A stretch of DNA of 64,000 nucleotides from Macrothele yani. Its lineage: Eukaryota > Arthropoda > Arachnida > Araneae > Macrothelidae. The stretch covers positions 223,646,831 through 223,710,830 of the forward strand of contig CM077034.1 in the NCBI GenBank assembly GCA_039090855.1, in the 5' to 3' direction. The notes under the pieces were generated by a model, which saw only the letters and a list, made by a program, of their open reading frames with translations, did not search any database and was not told where the DNA came from. Both the position numbers and the translations under genes were made by a program. Shown piece by piece: positions 10,761 to 22,357 of the stretch. Each line of letters opens with the position of its first letter. The first letter of the stretch is position 1.

Positions 10761-13456
10761 TTATTGTTTTAACCTTTTCCTGATTAGCCTATCTTTTTCT
10801 GCTTCTACCACAACTAATTTACTTTCAGTTTTCTTTATTTCAGCTGAACCTTGTATGATCAAGTTAGAGGCAACTGTTATTTCAACAGTATTTTGTTTTT
10901 CTACAGCTTTTCTCATTCTTTCTGTTCCCTCTTGAATTATTGCTAGGGAGGCTTCTTTATCGTTTTTAAGTCTATTTATTTCTGCATCATTTTCTTTTAT
11001 TTTGTCATCAAACTCAGCTTTTCTTTTTTTCTCTAGCTGCTTTTCCTTATTTTCCCTCTCTTTCTGCTTCCTTTCTTTTACCTTTTTTGATTCTTCTTCC
11101 TTCAGCTTATCAACATACTCTTTATAAAATTTATGTGAATCACAAACACTATTTAACAAATTTCTTGTTATGGGAACTTTACTTACACATCCATAGTGTT
11201 TAATGGCCCCTTTAACTATTCTTAATGATGTTATAGTTGAGTCTTTTAAGTTAGCCTTGTCCTTCCTTAACAGAGCAGTGTTAACCGAAAATCCCCTTTC
11301 TGCATCAGCATTACCATGAGGTAAAACTAAAATTGACTTTATGAGTTTAGCAAGATTTGAGTATTTTTCTTTTCCGCTAGAGTCTTTAATAATAAATATA
11401 TTATGCCAGTAATGATCAATCCGCACTGGAATATGCCCTTCCTCTGAAAATTTCACTAGTTCATCTAGAGTTGGCTTATCGCAATTTAAAAGTTTCCACT
11501 CTTCTCTTACTCTATCAATTTGTTCCTCAGAAAGATGCAAAACACTTGAAATTCTGGTTATTTCCGAAAGTCCTTCAGTGACTGAAAGTTGAGTTGACTC
11601 TTTCTTTGGTTCTTTTACCTTTAAAACTTCTATGTCTCTTAGCTTTTGATTGCAGAATGGCAAATTTGACTTTAAATATTTTGTGGTTGCAATTAGTGAT
11701 GATCTTACATCTAAGAGAAATAATTTCTGCCTGGTCTCCTGAACATTCCTGAGGAGATTTTTTGTCTTCATACCAACTTCTAACTCCCTAGTTTTTTCCA
11801 TGAATTTTTGTTTTCAAAATCTACATTCTTTAGGTCTTCTCCAAATTTCCCTGCTATAACATCATCTTGGATAAACTGAGCCATAACATTCCTCATTAAA
11901 GTATTTAAATCAGAATATAACTGGTGCATTTTTGGTTCTTCACTCTGATAACATAATGAAAACTTTTCAAAATTTTGGTGTGAAAATGAAATTAATGCTA
12001 AATAGCAAGGAGTAAGCTCATTTTTCAGGAAACAGTGAATTCTTTTATACCTTGCCGAATTGCGCAGTTGTTTTTCAAATATTTTTTGAGATGGCAAGAA
12101 GTTTAAAAAATATTCTGTAATATTTAGCCATTGATCCAAGAGCCTCTGGGCTACAGAACCAACGGTTAACCATCTGTTGCTGACATGACGCAAAAGAAAT
12201 TTGGCAGTGACCAATGTTATATCCTCGACAGATTTATAATCCTCTCGTCTTGCAGCACTACTCTTTAAAAAGTAATGCATATCAGTAGCAAATTCGTCAA
12301 AATCTATATTTAAGCTTGTCAAAAAAATTTTAAATGCATTACTAACAACATGCAGGTTGCAAAAACCTAGTTCCAAAGATTTCTGGCCTGTTTCTTGTTT
12401 TACAACTTCATTGAATTTGCGTAAAAAGCACTTATTTACATTTGGGCTGTCCATGGATACAAATAATTCTGTTCAACGAAATATTGAAGGATGATAACAC
12501 ATCAAGAATTTCTTTTAGCAAAATATCTGCTGTTGCATGACCTATATTTAAGCTTGTCAAAAAAATCTATATTTAAGCTTGTCAAAAAAATTTTAAATGC
12601 ATTACTAACAACATGCAGGTTGCAAAAACCTAGTTCCAAAGATTTCTGGCCTGTTTCTTGTTTTACAACTTCATTGAATTTGCGTAAAAAGCACTTATTT
12701 ACATTTGGGCTGTCCATGGATACAAATAATTCTGTTCAACGAAATATTGAAGGATGATAACACATCAAGAATTTCTTTTAGCAAAATATCTGCTGTTGCA
12801 TGACCCAGAAAAACGCTTGTTAGGTATCGGCAAGAAACTGAATTTATTTCTGAAGACCAGTACCTGAGATACACATCCAACTGCCGTTTCACTTGTGTAT
12901 TTGTAGTTTCATCAAATGCTATAGTAACCTTTCCTGGGCTACTAGATGCAATGTCTTTTTTCAAATCCTGTTCAAAATATTTTGACAATCCATGTGATAT
13001 CACATAAGCAACTTTTTTTTCTTTAAGTTGCATTTTGGCTGCAATAGCAGAATCAGGAAACATTTCTTTGAAAAGTTCAACTGTTTCAGTGCATGAAACA
13101 AAAGACATATTGTCCTTAGCAACTTTCATGGCCCATAATGCTTCGGCTTTAGCCAACTGTAAATCATGACTCAGTACTTCACTAATATTTGTTTTGGGCT
13201 GAAGATCTCGTCCTCCAAAGGCTTTCAGGATGGACTTATTTTGAAATTTACTTTGAAATTTCTGCAAATGTTTTTTTCCTTTATGATGCGCTTTTACTTG
13301 TGAAAAGCCACTATTAGAAATGTTGAAAATTTCTGAACACAATATACACTTAGCAGAAAATATTGTTTCAGTTGCAGAACACCATTCTTTCAACTTCACT
13401 CCGTCCAATTCTTTGGCGAGCCACGCATCTTGAAATTTCGTTTTGGATTTAGGCAT
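10761..13456 (-). pseudogene. hAT transposase with zinc-finger N-terminus, several frameshifts
   Basis: Start chosen at MPKSKTKFQDAWLAKELDG (13456). A BED-like finger follows: W-C near residue 22, CILC, then H-x-GKKH. The middle has AFDETTNTQ (likely catalytic D), SMDSPNVNK (a second conserved D), and FLLRHVSNRWLT. The end has LVLPHGNADAERGFSVN, the hAT C-terminal dimerisation motif, then a charged coiled coil to the stop at 10761. Frameshifts lie near 12725 and 11795, and a 263-bp direct duplication (12304 onward repeated from 12567) breaks the middle. About 900 codons in total. Confidence 0.82.
12304..12829. repeat. 263-bp direct duplication inside the hAT gene
   Basis: CTATATTTAAGCTTG at 12304 recurs at 12567, and TGCTGTTGCATGACC recurs at the ends, giving a 263-bp offset. 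A further 25-bp micro-duplication (12542 and 12567) marks the join. The frameshift near 12725 is present in both halves, so it predates the duplication. Confidence 0.85.
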
Positions 13457-14327
13457 CTTAAACACTTGTATTACTAACCAGAAAATGAAAGGGAAGTACA
13501 AAAACACGTTCCAATATTGCAAAACCAGATAACTTCCCGAAATTTGGCTGCGAGGATGTCAGAAGATATGAAAAAAAAAAAAAAAAAAAGCAGGTCACCA
13601 CTAGAGAACTGAACCTGCACACAGCACAGAGAACACCATAAAAGACGTAAAACCAGAAACTATCATACGCATCTCACGCAAGTTCAGTCAAAGCGAGTCG
13701 GAGCCGAGATATATTGCGCATCGAAGGTCGCTGTCGCCGACGCATGATCGAAGGTCAATGATCACGTGCTCTACTGCCTGCCAAGATAATACTCAGCTAC
13801 CATCCCATCGTCATTACCGGAGGTTACGGAAGGAGACCACATGTTTCTTCTTTGCTTCCACCCACCTGCGGTTTACAATAACAAAACATCAGCAGAAAGA
13901 GGAGGTTCCACAAAAGGCATGTACAAAAATAAAGTACGATCTTCTGCGTGCCACGGAGTTCGTCTGCAAAGCGCAAACCAGGGGTGAAAATGACCCCTCC
14001 CTTTTTCCCTTAGATCTCTTGTTACTCTCGAAAACTGTTCGAAGGCAAAAAAAATGGAACGCCCGCCCCGAAGCAAGTGCATCTCGATGGCGTCATTTTT
14101 CCCTCCCTTCAGCAGCACAGCATATAGGCTGTGTTTCTACAATAACAGGTCTTTTTACCTTACCGTAATGGTAAATTTATTGGCGTTAATAACGGTTGTG
14201 TTTTTAATAAAAATAAGCTTACGAAAATTTTAGGATGAATAGCAAATTTTAGGTCTAATTTTAGGAATTTAAGGAGGGTCACAAAATATTAGGAATTTTA
14301 GGAATTTTAGGAGGAATGCGATCCCTG

Positions 14328-15199
14328 CAATTGCAATACGTCTACTCCGAAAGATATCCCGTATCCGTGGAAATATCTAATACAACAAGAAAATAATATG
14401 AAATATAACAACAAAAAGGAAAATAAAAGAAATAACATATACTTACGAAATAAAAACAGCGACAGCAATTCCGGAATTAACCCAATAGATGGCGTGGATG
14501 TGACTCATACGTGAATGCCCGTACATGTAATGACGACGGAAGACGTCGACGTGGAACAACTATAGCGGAGGTGATGCAGAGGTGACCTAGACATATAACA
14601 GCTTTGAACATTGATCCAGGATGCATACCGTTGATAATGGCCGAAAGTCAGTCGTGCCGAAACATGTCCGGTGGTCTATGTGGAGTCGTGTGCGTGTTGC
14701 AGAGATTGTCTGGCATTGTTCAATAATGGACGAAAATTTTATTTGAGGTCTGTTTGTAATGTCGTTGATTATATCCATTCCTTCTTTTAAAGATTGACGA
14801 TCCCTGTTGATGGTAAAGGTTGTTTTTTTTGTTTTTTTAATTGCATTGTATATAATTCTTTCACACTGTTTTTGTATGACATCCATAGTCGTGTTTTATT
14901 TGAATTTAAACCCCGGTCGCAAATTTCAATTGGGCCTATTTGCAATACGATGATTCTATGTGGCTAATGACACGCTAGATACATATTTTATTTCAAGATA
15001 CAAGATGAAGCTTACTAATTTAGAATACCGATACAAGATGAGTCCTTGATGATATAATAATTGAAACTTGTAATAATATTCCTAGTCATATGATATATAA
15101 ATGCCAAGATGATTTTGCTGCAAATATGCACACAACGCATAGAACGTATATAACGTGTGAAACAGTAGTGAGTATAGTGTATAGCTATGATTCTATTAT
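14328..15199 (+). mobile_element. Penelope-like element A, right arm, 3' region
   Basis: It continues the right arm after the hAT element and mirrors 6520-7440 base for base with scattered differences. On the coding strand it is the untranslated region downstream of the GIY-YIG frame and contains the hammerhead-like core H3. Homology to the left arm ends near 15199. Confidence 0.75.
14631..14662 (+). ncRNA. Hammerhead-like core H3
   Basis: UUGAUAA (two changes from CUGAUGA), then the stem GGCCGA/UCG-GCC with one bulged U, then GAAA and CAUGUCCGG. It is on the same strand as the GIY-YIG frame, about 300 bp downstream of it once the hAT is removed. Confidence 0.5.
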
Positions 15200-15596
15200 A
15201 TGCACACCTATATGCATCGACGGGAAATAGTGCATCTAGTTTCACTACACTAGAGTAGCGCATGCGCTGTTTCCCCGCCAATACATATAGGTGTGTATAC
15301 ACTAAGTGGCCACTTTATTATGACCACCAGACAGTTTTAAGCAAATGAGCTATGGCTGTACGCTGTTGCCACCAGAGGAGGAGGCTAGTATAAAAACGGA
15401 AAGCTTAGTGCTTGTGACAGTAGTAGAAGTGATTTTTGGGTGATGAGATGGGTAAAAATGCGATTTGACGGACTTTCGACATGGGATGACAGCAGGAGCT
15501 CGGAGCCATGGAGCGAGTGTCACCGAAACCATCACATTCATGAAATGTTCCAGAGCAGCTGTTGTTAAAGTGTTTAAAGACTGGACAGCTGTTGTT

Positions 15597-16216
15597 AAAT
15601 GTTTCAAAAAGAATAAAAAATCAGAAAGGCAAATGAGGAGGGAAGAAGCAATATTAATCTATAAAAATAAAGCAAGGGTATGTAACCAGAACGACCCTAG
15701 CACATTATCGGGCCTGTGGAAAGAACTAATAAGACAAGAAAAAGAACAACAAAAGAAAAACCGACAAAAAAGACAAGAAAACCAGGATAGGAAAAGAAAT
15801 TTAAAAAAAAAAAAAAAAAAGTCGTTTTTAATGAAACATAGATGGCGCCAGCCGGGCTTGATAACGAAATATATCCAGGAAAGTATATCCGACGAATGGC
15901 AACAAGAAGTGTCGGACTCCATTAGAGCGAAGTTAACCACGAACATCGGTGGTAAAGTCGCCACGCTCCTGAGGATGGCCAGAAGATGGGCAAAAATTTC
16001 AAGTATAAAGAACGGTAAAAATTGATGTGTTTGGAATCCTAAGGCAAAGATCTAATGAGTATACCCAGCGAAAAGTGCGAGAAATAAAGCCAGTCATTGC
16101 ATACAACGGACTTTAGGACAATAACATCAACAAAGACCGGAAAACACGTGCGTGAAATGTTCCCATCGCTAGAAAGGAATGCCAAGGTAAGCATTATCTG
16201 CTAGAATTTTGTACAA
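15597..16216 (+). mobile_element. Penelope-like element B, copy 1 (plus strand)
   Basis: It begins in the coding tail 'KKNKKSERQMRREEAILI' (basic region after GIY-YIG), passes an A-rich tract at 15800, and ends in the conserved 3' block with AGACCGGAAAACACGTGCG. Four other copies are at 21360-22315, 22322-24385, 51555-52357 and 52383-52725. It carries core H4. Confidence 0.7.
15969..15995 (+). ncRNA. Hammerhead-like core H4, decayed
   Basis: CUGAGGA, stem II GGCC/GGGC with one mismatch, then AAAA where GAAA stands in the intact copies (H6, H13, H14). Confidence 0.45.
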
Positions 16217-16800
16217 ATTATGGGACTATTTAGATCGACAAGTTCGGCATGCCGACCCACAACCACGTCATCTCCAGGACCTCCATGTTCTGCTGCAGTT
16301 CGAATAGGCACGCATGTGCCTCATGCAACCTTCCAGAGCCTCAGTGAGCCCATACCGCGACATCTCGCTGCTGTCATCCCATTGTTAGGTAGGTGGTCAT
16401 ATTACAGTAAAAGCTCCTTATTCGCGAGGTATATGTTCCATAAATATGCCGCGAATACAGAAACCGTGAATATGGAATGGTAATTTGTATGGGATTATAA
16501 GGGATATGTTCCAAGGTTCCAAAATAAAAAAAGAAATCAAAATAAAATCAATTTAATGAGAGTTTTTAACAATATCTATTAACTATTATTGTCAGGCTTA
16601 GGCAAGGGTTTAAAGAACTTAGTAATTTTTTCTTGTTTTGCTGCTTTTAAAAGGTCTTTCAATTCAGATTGATATTCAGCTGTGGCATTAACAATTTGCC
16701 TTTTAAAAATAAGACTTCTTTCCATAGATGGATCAATTTTCATGAAGAAATCACAAAGCTCATTTGCCATCCGTAAACCTTCACTCAGGTTTTTCAAGTT

Positions 16801-18637
16801 TGTTTTTTTTTTTTTATTGGAGGTTTAACGACCACCGTGCGCAACTCAATGGGCTATAAGCAGTCGCCCGTCCCTAATTTAGGGTCACTGGTTCCAGGGA
16901 AGGGAGAGAGCCAGTGCCGTAAGACAAACACATCATATTTTTTTCTTTCATTGGAGGTTTAACGACCACCGTGAGCAACTCAATGGGCTATAAGCAGTCG
17001 CCCGTCCCTAATTTAGGGTCACTGGTTCCAGGGAAGGGAGAGAGCCAGTGCCGTAAGACAAACACAACATCCATGCCTCACCAGGATTCGTACCAGGACC
17101 CCTTTTGGACGAATGATCAGAGGCCATCGCTTAGAAAACTGCGCCACCGGGGCGGCTCATTGAAGTTCCCCATGAAAATGTTCGCTCAGATACAGACATG
17201 TGAGGTCCATTATTAACAGACCATTTTTTTTTATTGAAGATTTAATTACCATTTAAAGCAACTCAATGGGTCGTCCCTAATTTAGGGTCACTGGTTCCAG
17301 GGAAGGGAGAGAGCCAGTGCCGTAAGACAAACACAACATCCATGCCTCACCGGGATTCGAACCCGGACCCCTTTTGGACGAATGATCAGAGGCCATCGCT
17401 TAGACCACTGTGCCACCGGGGCGGCTCAATGAAGTTCCCCATGAAAATTTTTGCTCAGATACAGACATGTGAGGTCCATTATTAACAGACCATTTTTTTT
17501 ATTGAAGATTTAATTACCATTTAAAGCAACTCAATGGGTCGTCCCTAATTTAGGGTCACTGGTTCCAGGGAAGGGAGAGAGCCAGTGCCGTAAGACAAAC
17601 ACATATTTTTTTCTTTCATTGGAGGTTTAACGACCACCGTGAGCAACTCAATGGGCTATAAGCAGTCGCCCGTCCCTAATTTAGGGTCACTGGTTCCAGG
17701 GAAGGGAGAGAGCCAGTGCCGTAAGACAAATACAACATCCATGCCTCACCAAGATTCGTACCAGGACCTCTTTTGGACGAATGATCAGAGGCCATCGCTT
17801 AGACCACTGTGCCACCGGGGCGGCTCAATGAAGTTCCCCATGAAAATTTTTGCTCAGATACAGACATGTGAGGTCCATTATTAACAGACCATTTTTTTTT
17901 ATTGAAGATTTAATTACCATTTAAAGCAACTCAATGGGTCGTCCCTAATTTAGGGTCACTGGTTCCAGGGAAGGGAGAGAGCCAGTGCCGTAAGACAAAC
18001 ACAACATCCATGCCTCACCGGGATTCGAACCCGGACCCCTTTTGGACGAATGATCAGAGGCCATCGCTTAGACCACTGTGCCACCGGGGCGGCTCAATGA
18101 AGTTCCCCATGAAAATTTTTGCTCAGATACAGACATGTGAGGTCCATTATTAACAGACCATTTTTTTTATTGAAGATTTAATTACCATTTAAAGCAACTC
18201 AATGGGTCGTCCCTAATTTAGGGTCACTGGTTCCAGGGAAGGGAGAGAGCCAGTGCCGTAAGACAAACACAACATCCATGCCTCACCGGGATTCGAACCC
18301 GGACCCCTTTTGGACGAATGATCAGAGGCCATCGCTTAGACCACTGTGCCACCGGGGCTGCTCAATGAAGTTCCCCATGAAAATTTTTGCTCAGATACAG
18401 ACATGTGAGGTCCATTATTAACAGACCATATATATTTTTTTTTATTGAAGGTTTAATTGACCATTTAAAGCAACTCAATGGGCCATCCCAAATTTAGGGT
18501 TGATGGTTCCAGGGAAGGGAGAGAGCCAGTGCCGTAAGACAAACACAACATCCATGCCTCACCGGGATTCGAACCCAGACCCCGTTCGGACGAATGATCA
18601 GAGGCCATCGCTTAGACCACTGCGCCACCGGGGTGGC
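16801..18637 (-). repeat. tRNA-derived SINE tandem array, about 8 units
   Basis: Each unit has a tRNA-like head (A box TGGCGCAGTGG, B box GGTTCGAATCC on the minus strand) and a T-tract at its plus-strand left end. Two body types alternate: type A (16801, 16942, 17606) with the 'gtgagcaactcaatgggctat' stretch, and type B (17224, 17491, 17890, 18160, 18429) lacking part of it. Two units (near 16930 and 17605) are truncated at the same base of the 'gacaaacaca' block. A 65-bp linker separates full units. One 13-bp duplication, GGTTTTTCAAGTT (16788-16800 and 18638-18650), flanks the whole array. Confidence 0.85.
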
Positions 18638-19533
18638 GGTTTTTCAAGTTAAAGGTCACCTTTTCAGTGCTCGTTGAAGCCTCTTCTTCAATGGAATGCG
18701 GATTTAGCATTTCCTCCAAGTCGGTTTCGGTCAAATCTTCATCTTGCGATTCCAGCAACTCTTGAATGTCACTCGATTCTATCTGTTCAAAGCCATCTCG
18801 TCCTATTCCGTTCACAACTTGAGCAATGTCTGCAGTTAAAGTTTGAATTTGCACGGATTCTTCGTCATTTCCGACAGTCGGAGCAGGCCGCAGTTTTTTC
18901 CAACATGATTTCAATGTGCATGGTTTCAGTTCTTCCAACGATTCTTTTATGTTAACAATGCATTTTGCTGTGTCAAAAATCTTCCAGCATTGCATCACAT
19001 TCATATCAGGATCACATTCCATGGTGTCCAGTATGATTTTGAAGGTTCGTGTAATGTAATAGAGCTTGAACGCCTGGATTATTCCTTGGTCCATGGGTTG
19101 GAGTAAAGCCGTCGTGTTAGGAGGTAAAAATATCACCTTTATATTTGGATGCATAGTTTCAAGCTCACGAGGGTGACCTGGAGCATTGTCCAAAACTAGA
19201 ACGGCCTTAAAGTCTAAATTATTTATTTTCAAATAAGTCTCAACTTCAGGAACAAGAGAATTCCAGAACCAGTCACGAAAAATAGCACTTGTAACCCACG
19301 CTTTCTTATTTGCACGCCAAAACAATGGCAGGTTGTCCTTGTTTTGATTTTTTAGAGCACGAGGATTTAACGATCTGTAAAGCATTAGTGGCTCAATCTC
19401 CAGATGCGTTTGAACACAGCAGCAGTGTAACTCTATCTTTTGCTGCCTTGAAACCAGGGCCGGACTTCTCACTTTTGGATATGAAAGTTTTGTTCGGCAT
19501 TCTTTTCCAAAACAAAGCAGTTTCATCTGCATT

Positions 19534-19757
19534 TTTTTTTTTTTTTTGATTGGAGGTTTAACGACCACCGTGAGCAACTCAATGGGCTATAAGCAGTCGC
19601 CCGTCCCTAATTTAGGGTCACTGGTTCCAGGGAAGGGAGAGAGCCAGTGCCGTAAGACAAACACAACATCCATGCCTGACCGGGATTCGAACCCGGACCC
19701 CTTACGGACGAATGATCATAGGCCAGCGCCTTAGACCACTGCACCACCGGGGCTGCA
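19534..19757 (-). mobile_element. Solo tRNA-derived SINE in Tigger gene
   Basis: It is the same SINE family (type A), with head at 19757 and A-tail at 19534 on the minus strand. The 13-bp duplication TTTCATCTGCATT is at 19521-19533 and 19758-19770. It cuts the Tigger transposase right after its first catalytic aspartate motif. B box intact. Confidence 0.9.
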
Positions 19758-20095
19758 TTTCATCTGCATTAAACACTTGTTCCGGTTTGTATCCACCATG
19801 AGCAATTAAGTTTGAAAATTCTTCTGGATATCTTTCTGCTGCGGCGGTGTCTGCAGATGCAGCTTCTCCAACAATTTTAATGCTATGCAATGATTGTCGC
19901 ACCTTGAATTTATTGAACCTTTTGTCAATATAGTGTATTTTTAAGTTGATGATAGTCTTTATTTTAAAGTAGCACCCCCCCCCCACCCACCACCAAAAAA
20001 AAAAAAAAAAAAAAAAGGATGTTCTGGGTTATTTACAACTTGTAAAAATGAGCGCATCCATTTTCTAAAAGATTTAACTGGTCAGCAGAGAGCAA

Positions 20096-20970
20096 AAGTT
20101 AGTTGCAGAGTATGTTGACTCGGGTGCACGAAGTTTGCATGAAATTCAAACTGAGTATAAATAAGGGAAAAACCAAAGTTATGGTGTTTGAGAGAGGAAT
20201 GGGTAGCACTGAATGTAATGTAAGTATAAATGGCACTGTGATTGACCAGGTGAGTGAGTTTGTTTATTTAGGAAGCATGTTTGACAGAGAGAACAAGTTG
20301 GATGGTGAAATCAGTAGGCGAGTGAATTCTTCTTTGAAAGTCATGGCTGCATTGGGAGGTTTTCACAGGTACGTGGGATATGGTGGACTCTAGAGAGTCC
20401 CACATGGCTGTGTATGAAACTGTAATTGTTCCAACTCTGATGTATGGCAGTGAAACCTGGGTACTGCAGAAGAAACATAGGAGTAGTTTGTGTGCTGGAG
20501 AAATGGGTTACTTACGAGGGGTTTGTGGCAAGACACGATCTGATTGTGTGAGGAATGAAGATGTATTGCAGTTGTGTGATGTGAAGCAAAATGTTGTTAG
20601 CAAGGTGGAGACCAATATGCTTCGGTGGTTTGGCCATGTTGAAAGAATGAGTGATGAAATGCTTACTAAGAAAATATTTTCAGCCCAAGTGACAGGGAGG
20701 AAGGCCAAGGAAGTCATGGGTGGATCAGATTCAGGAGTGTCTGCATGAGAAAAAGATTATGAGTATGAAGTATAAAAGATCTTGTGTACGGCGTGTAATG
20801 GATATCAGTGAAGCCCGAGTTGTATGTCAAGATTGCTGTAAATGGCGAAGTTTGATACGACAACAATAAGAAAATATCTGGTAGTTGTATTTCTTTTTGG
20901 AGCTAACCTCTGAATCTCAGAGAACAGCTTAGTGATATGTATGTAAGTATGTATGTATGTAATAAGCAAA
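20096..20970 (+). pseudogene. Non-LTR retrotransposon 3' fragment (RTE-like)
   Basis: Reads FKLSINKGKTKVMVFERGMG, EFVYLGSMFDRENKLDGEIS, then after a frameshift near 20375 VPTLMYGSETWVLQKKHRSS and NMLRWFGHVERMSDEM. These are the post-catalytic thumb and C-terminal motifs of RTE-like LINEs (KTKVM, YLG, YGSETW, W-GHV-R). It ends in a (TATG)n tract at 20938-20960. It differs from the RTE at 53240-56450, so it is a second family. It is 5'-truncated. Confidence 0.75.
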
Positions 20971-21359
20971 ATGCATCCTTTATCTAAACAGTTAAGAATT
21001 TTACTAATTTTGTGGTGCTGATCACAAATACAGCTCTACAATTTTAATCTTAGCTCTAGTTTTTTTGACATATTGCTTCAAATGACCAGAAATTGCAGAT
21101 ATTTTACAACAAGATGGCAGCACGAGGCTGTAAGACTTTTCCTATGAGGTGCAAGTTTTCATTTCCTCACATTGTAGTTGGATTTATGTTACAGTTGTCA
21201 TCTCCTTTAGCTGTTTTGAGTGTGTTTTTACAGATTTTCTACAAGTTTTAGACAAATGTGTCATGTGTATGTGTTAATAGTACTAATAAGTATTATTTCT
21301 ACGGGTTAAATTTTAAACATAGTTACTCACAACTTAACAAAATAAAATAGTCCATCTTC
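20971..21359. other. Intron 2 sequence without recognised features
   Basis: AT-rich sequence of ELP4 intron 2. I see no open frame, terminal repeat or tandem structure here. Confidence 0.5.
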
Positions 21360-22315
21360 CTATTAGTAGTTCTAATTCTGACTATTAGATAGCTCTAATC
21401 ATTCTACTATTCTCTTTTACGTGCGATATTTCAAAGTAACTTGTACAATATTCTAGAGGATAATGCTTACCTTGGCATTCCTTGCTAGCGATGAGAACAT
21501 TTCACACACATGTTTCCCGGTCTTTGTTGATGTTATTGTCCTAAAGTCCATTGTATGAGATGAATAGCTTTACTTCACACACTTTTCGCTGGGTATAGTA
21601 ATTGGATCTTCACTTTAGGATTTACACACATCAATTTTTACCGTTCTTCATACTCGAAATGTTTGCCCATTCTCTGGGGGCATCCTCAGGAGCGTGGCGA
21701 CTTTTCCACCGAGGTTCGTGGTTAACTTCGTGCTAATGGAGTCCGATACTCCTTGTTGCCATTCTTCGGATATACTTTCTTGGATATATTTCGTTATCAA
21801 GATAGCCCAGCTGGCGCCATCTATGTTTCATTAAAACAACATTTTTTTTTATACATATATATTTTTTTTAATTTCTTTTCCTATCCTGGTTTTCTTGTCT
21901 TTTTTGTCGGTTTTTCTTTTGTTGTTCTTTTTCTTGTCTTATTAGTTCTTTCCACAGGCCAGATAATGTACTAGGTTAGTTCTAGTTACATACCCTTGCT
22001 TTATTTATATAGATAAATATTGCTTCTTCCCTCCTCATTTGCCTTTCAGATTTGTTACTCTTTTTTAGCATTTTAATTTCATCGAATTTTGGGAAAGTCC
22101 GGTTTTCAATGCAGAATTGCACTAAAGCAGTTCTGGCTCTTTTTTTTTTTTTTTTTTGCCAGTTAGATATGTGTTGTTTAAATCTTTTTTTAATCTGTTT
22201 TTCGTGCTTCCAATGTACGATATTGGGGGTATGTGTGCAATTGGAATTTCATAGGATCCTGATTCTTCTAGCATTTTTTCCTCTGTTTTTTTGTTGACAG
22301 TCATACTTTTCAAGG
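21360..22315 (-). mobile_element. Penelope-like element B, copy 2 (minus strand)
   Basis: On the minus strand it has GSYEIPIAHIPPISYIGSTK at about 22180-22255, a decayed GIY-YIG motif, then ALVQFC-like and basic coding, an A-rich tract near 21850, the 3' block and core H5. Together with copy 3 it forms an inverted pair around 22316. Confidence 0.7.
21662..21689 (-). ncRNA. Hammerhead-like core H5, decayed
   Basis: CUGAGGA, stem GCCC/GGGC with a 9-nt loop, then AAAC instead of GAAA. Confidence 0.45.
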
Positions 22316-22357
22316 TGTGCGCTTAATCTATAAAAATAAAGCAAGGGTATGTAACCA

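Larger units (their letters stand above)
9760..14327 (-). mobile_element. hAT transposon, 4.6 kb, with transposase remains
   Basis: Ends are CAGGGATC (9760) and GATCCCTG (to 14327). The host duplication CAATTGCA is at 9754-9761 and 14328-14335. The left copy overlaps the first CA of the terminal repeat, as if one of two adjacent CA steps was lost. Both ends carry repeats of AATTTTAGGA (9785-9850; 14235-14315), a pattern typical of hAT transposase-binding sites. The element sits in the right arm of Penelope-like element A. The transposase is on the minus strand, a THAP-like exon on the plus strand. Confidence 0.82.
15300..16403 (+). pseudogene. Third Tc1-like element, split and truncated
   Basis: The left repeat CACTAAGTGGCCACTTTATT starts at 15300 after a TA. 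The N-terminus of the transposase is readable as LTDFRHGMTAGARSHGASVT near 15468. A Penelope-like piece then interrupts (from about 15597). The C-terminus resumes at 16218 as DYLDRQVRHADPQPRHLQDL and ends near 16385. The right repeat starts (GGTGGTCATATTA) but is cut by the Tigger element at 16405. The central catalytic part is missing. Confidence 0.7.
16405..19985 (-). mobile_element. pogo/Tigger-type element, right end lost
   Basis: The left end is TA then CAGTAAAAGCTCCTTATTCG at 16405, with an inner reversed echo ('ggtatatgttcc'), typical of pogo/Tigger ends. The transposase is on the minus strand and split by two SINE insertions. The opposite terminal repeat is not found; the element fades near 19985 at a C/A-tract. 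Confidence 0.75.
16579..19985 (-). pseudogene. Tigger-type (DDE_1) transposase split by SINEs
   Basis: Reading from the right: RQSLHSIKIVGEAASADTAA then EQVFNADEM (first D, about 19785), a SINE, then LFWRANKKAWVTSAIFRDWF, VLVLDNAPGHPREL (second D), LPPNTTALLQPMDQGIIQAF (third D, 32 residues on), ELKPCTLKSCWKKL and an acidic tail. After the SINE array it ends with MANELCDFFMKIDPSMERSL and a stop at 16579. The N-terminal DNA-binding domains are missing. Both interruptions fall inside coding sequence, and each restores the frame context when removed. Confidence 0.85.

Noticed and set aside
13758..14168. A 136-codon plus-strand frame at the right end of the hAT
   Set aside because: It overlaps the element's probable promoter side, has no recognisable motif, and runs against the transposase.
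14587..14886. A 99-codon minus-strand frame in the Penelope-like 3' region
   Set aside because: It runs antisense to the hammerhead-like core and the untranslated region, and its mirror copy at 6933-7124 is broken. I could not link it to a known domain.
16801..19757. tRNA genes at the A-box/B-box heads
   Set aside because: The heads lack a clean cloverleaf and are followed by a SINE body and A-tail. They are SINE promoters and not tRNA genes.
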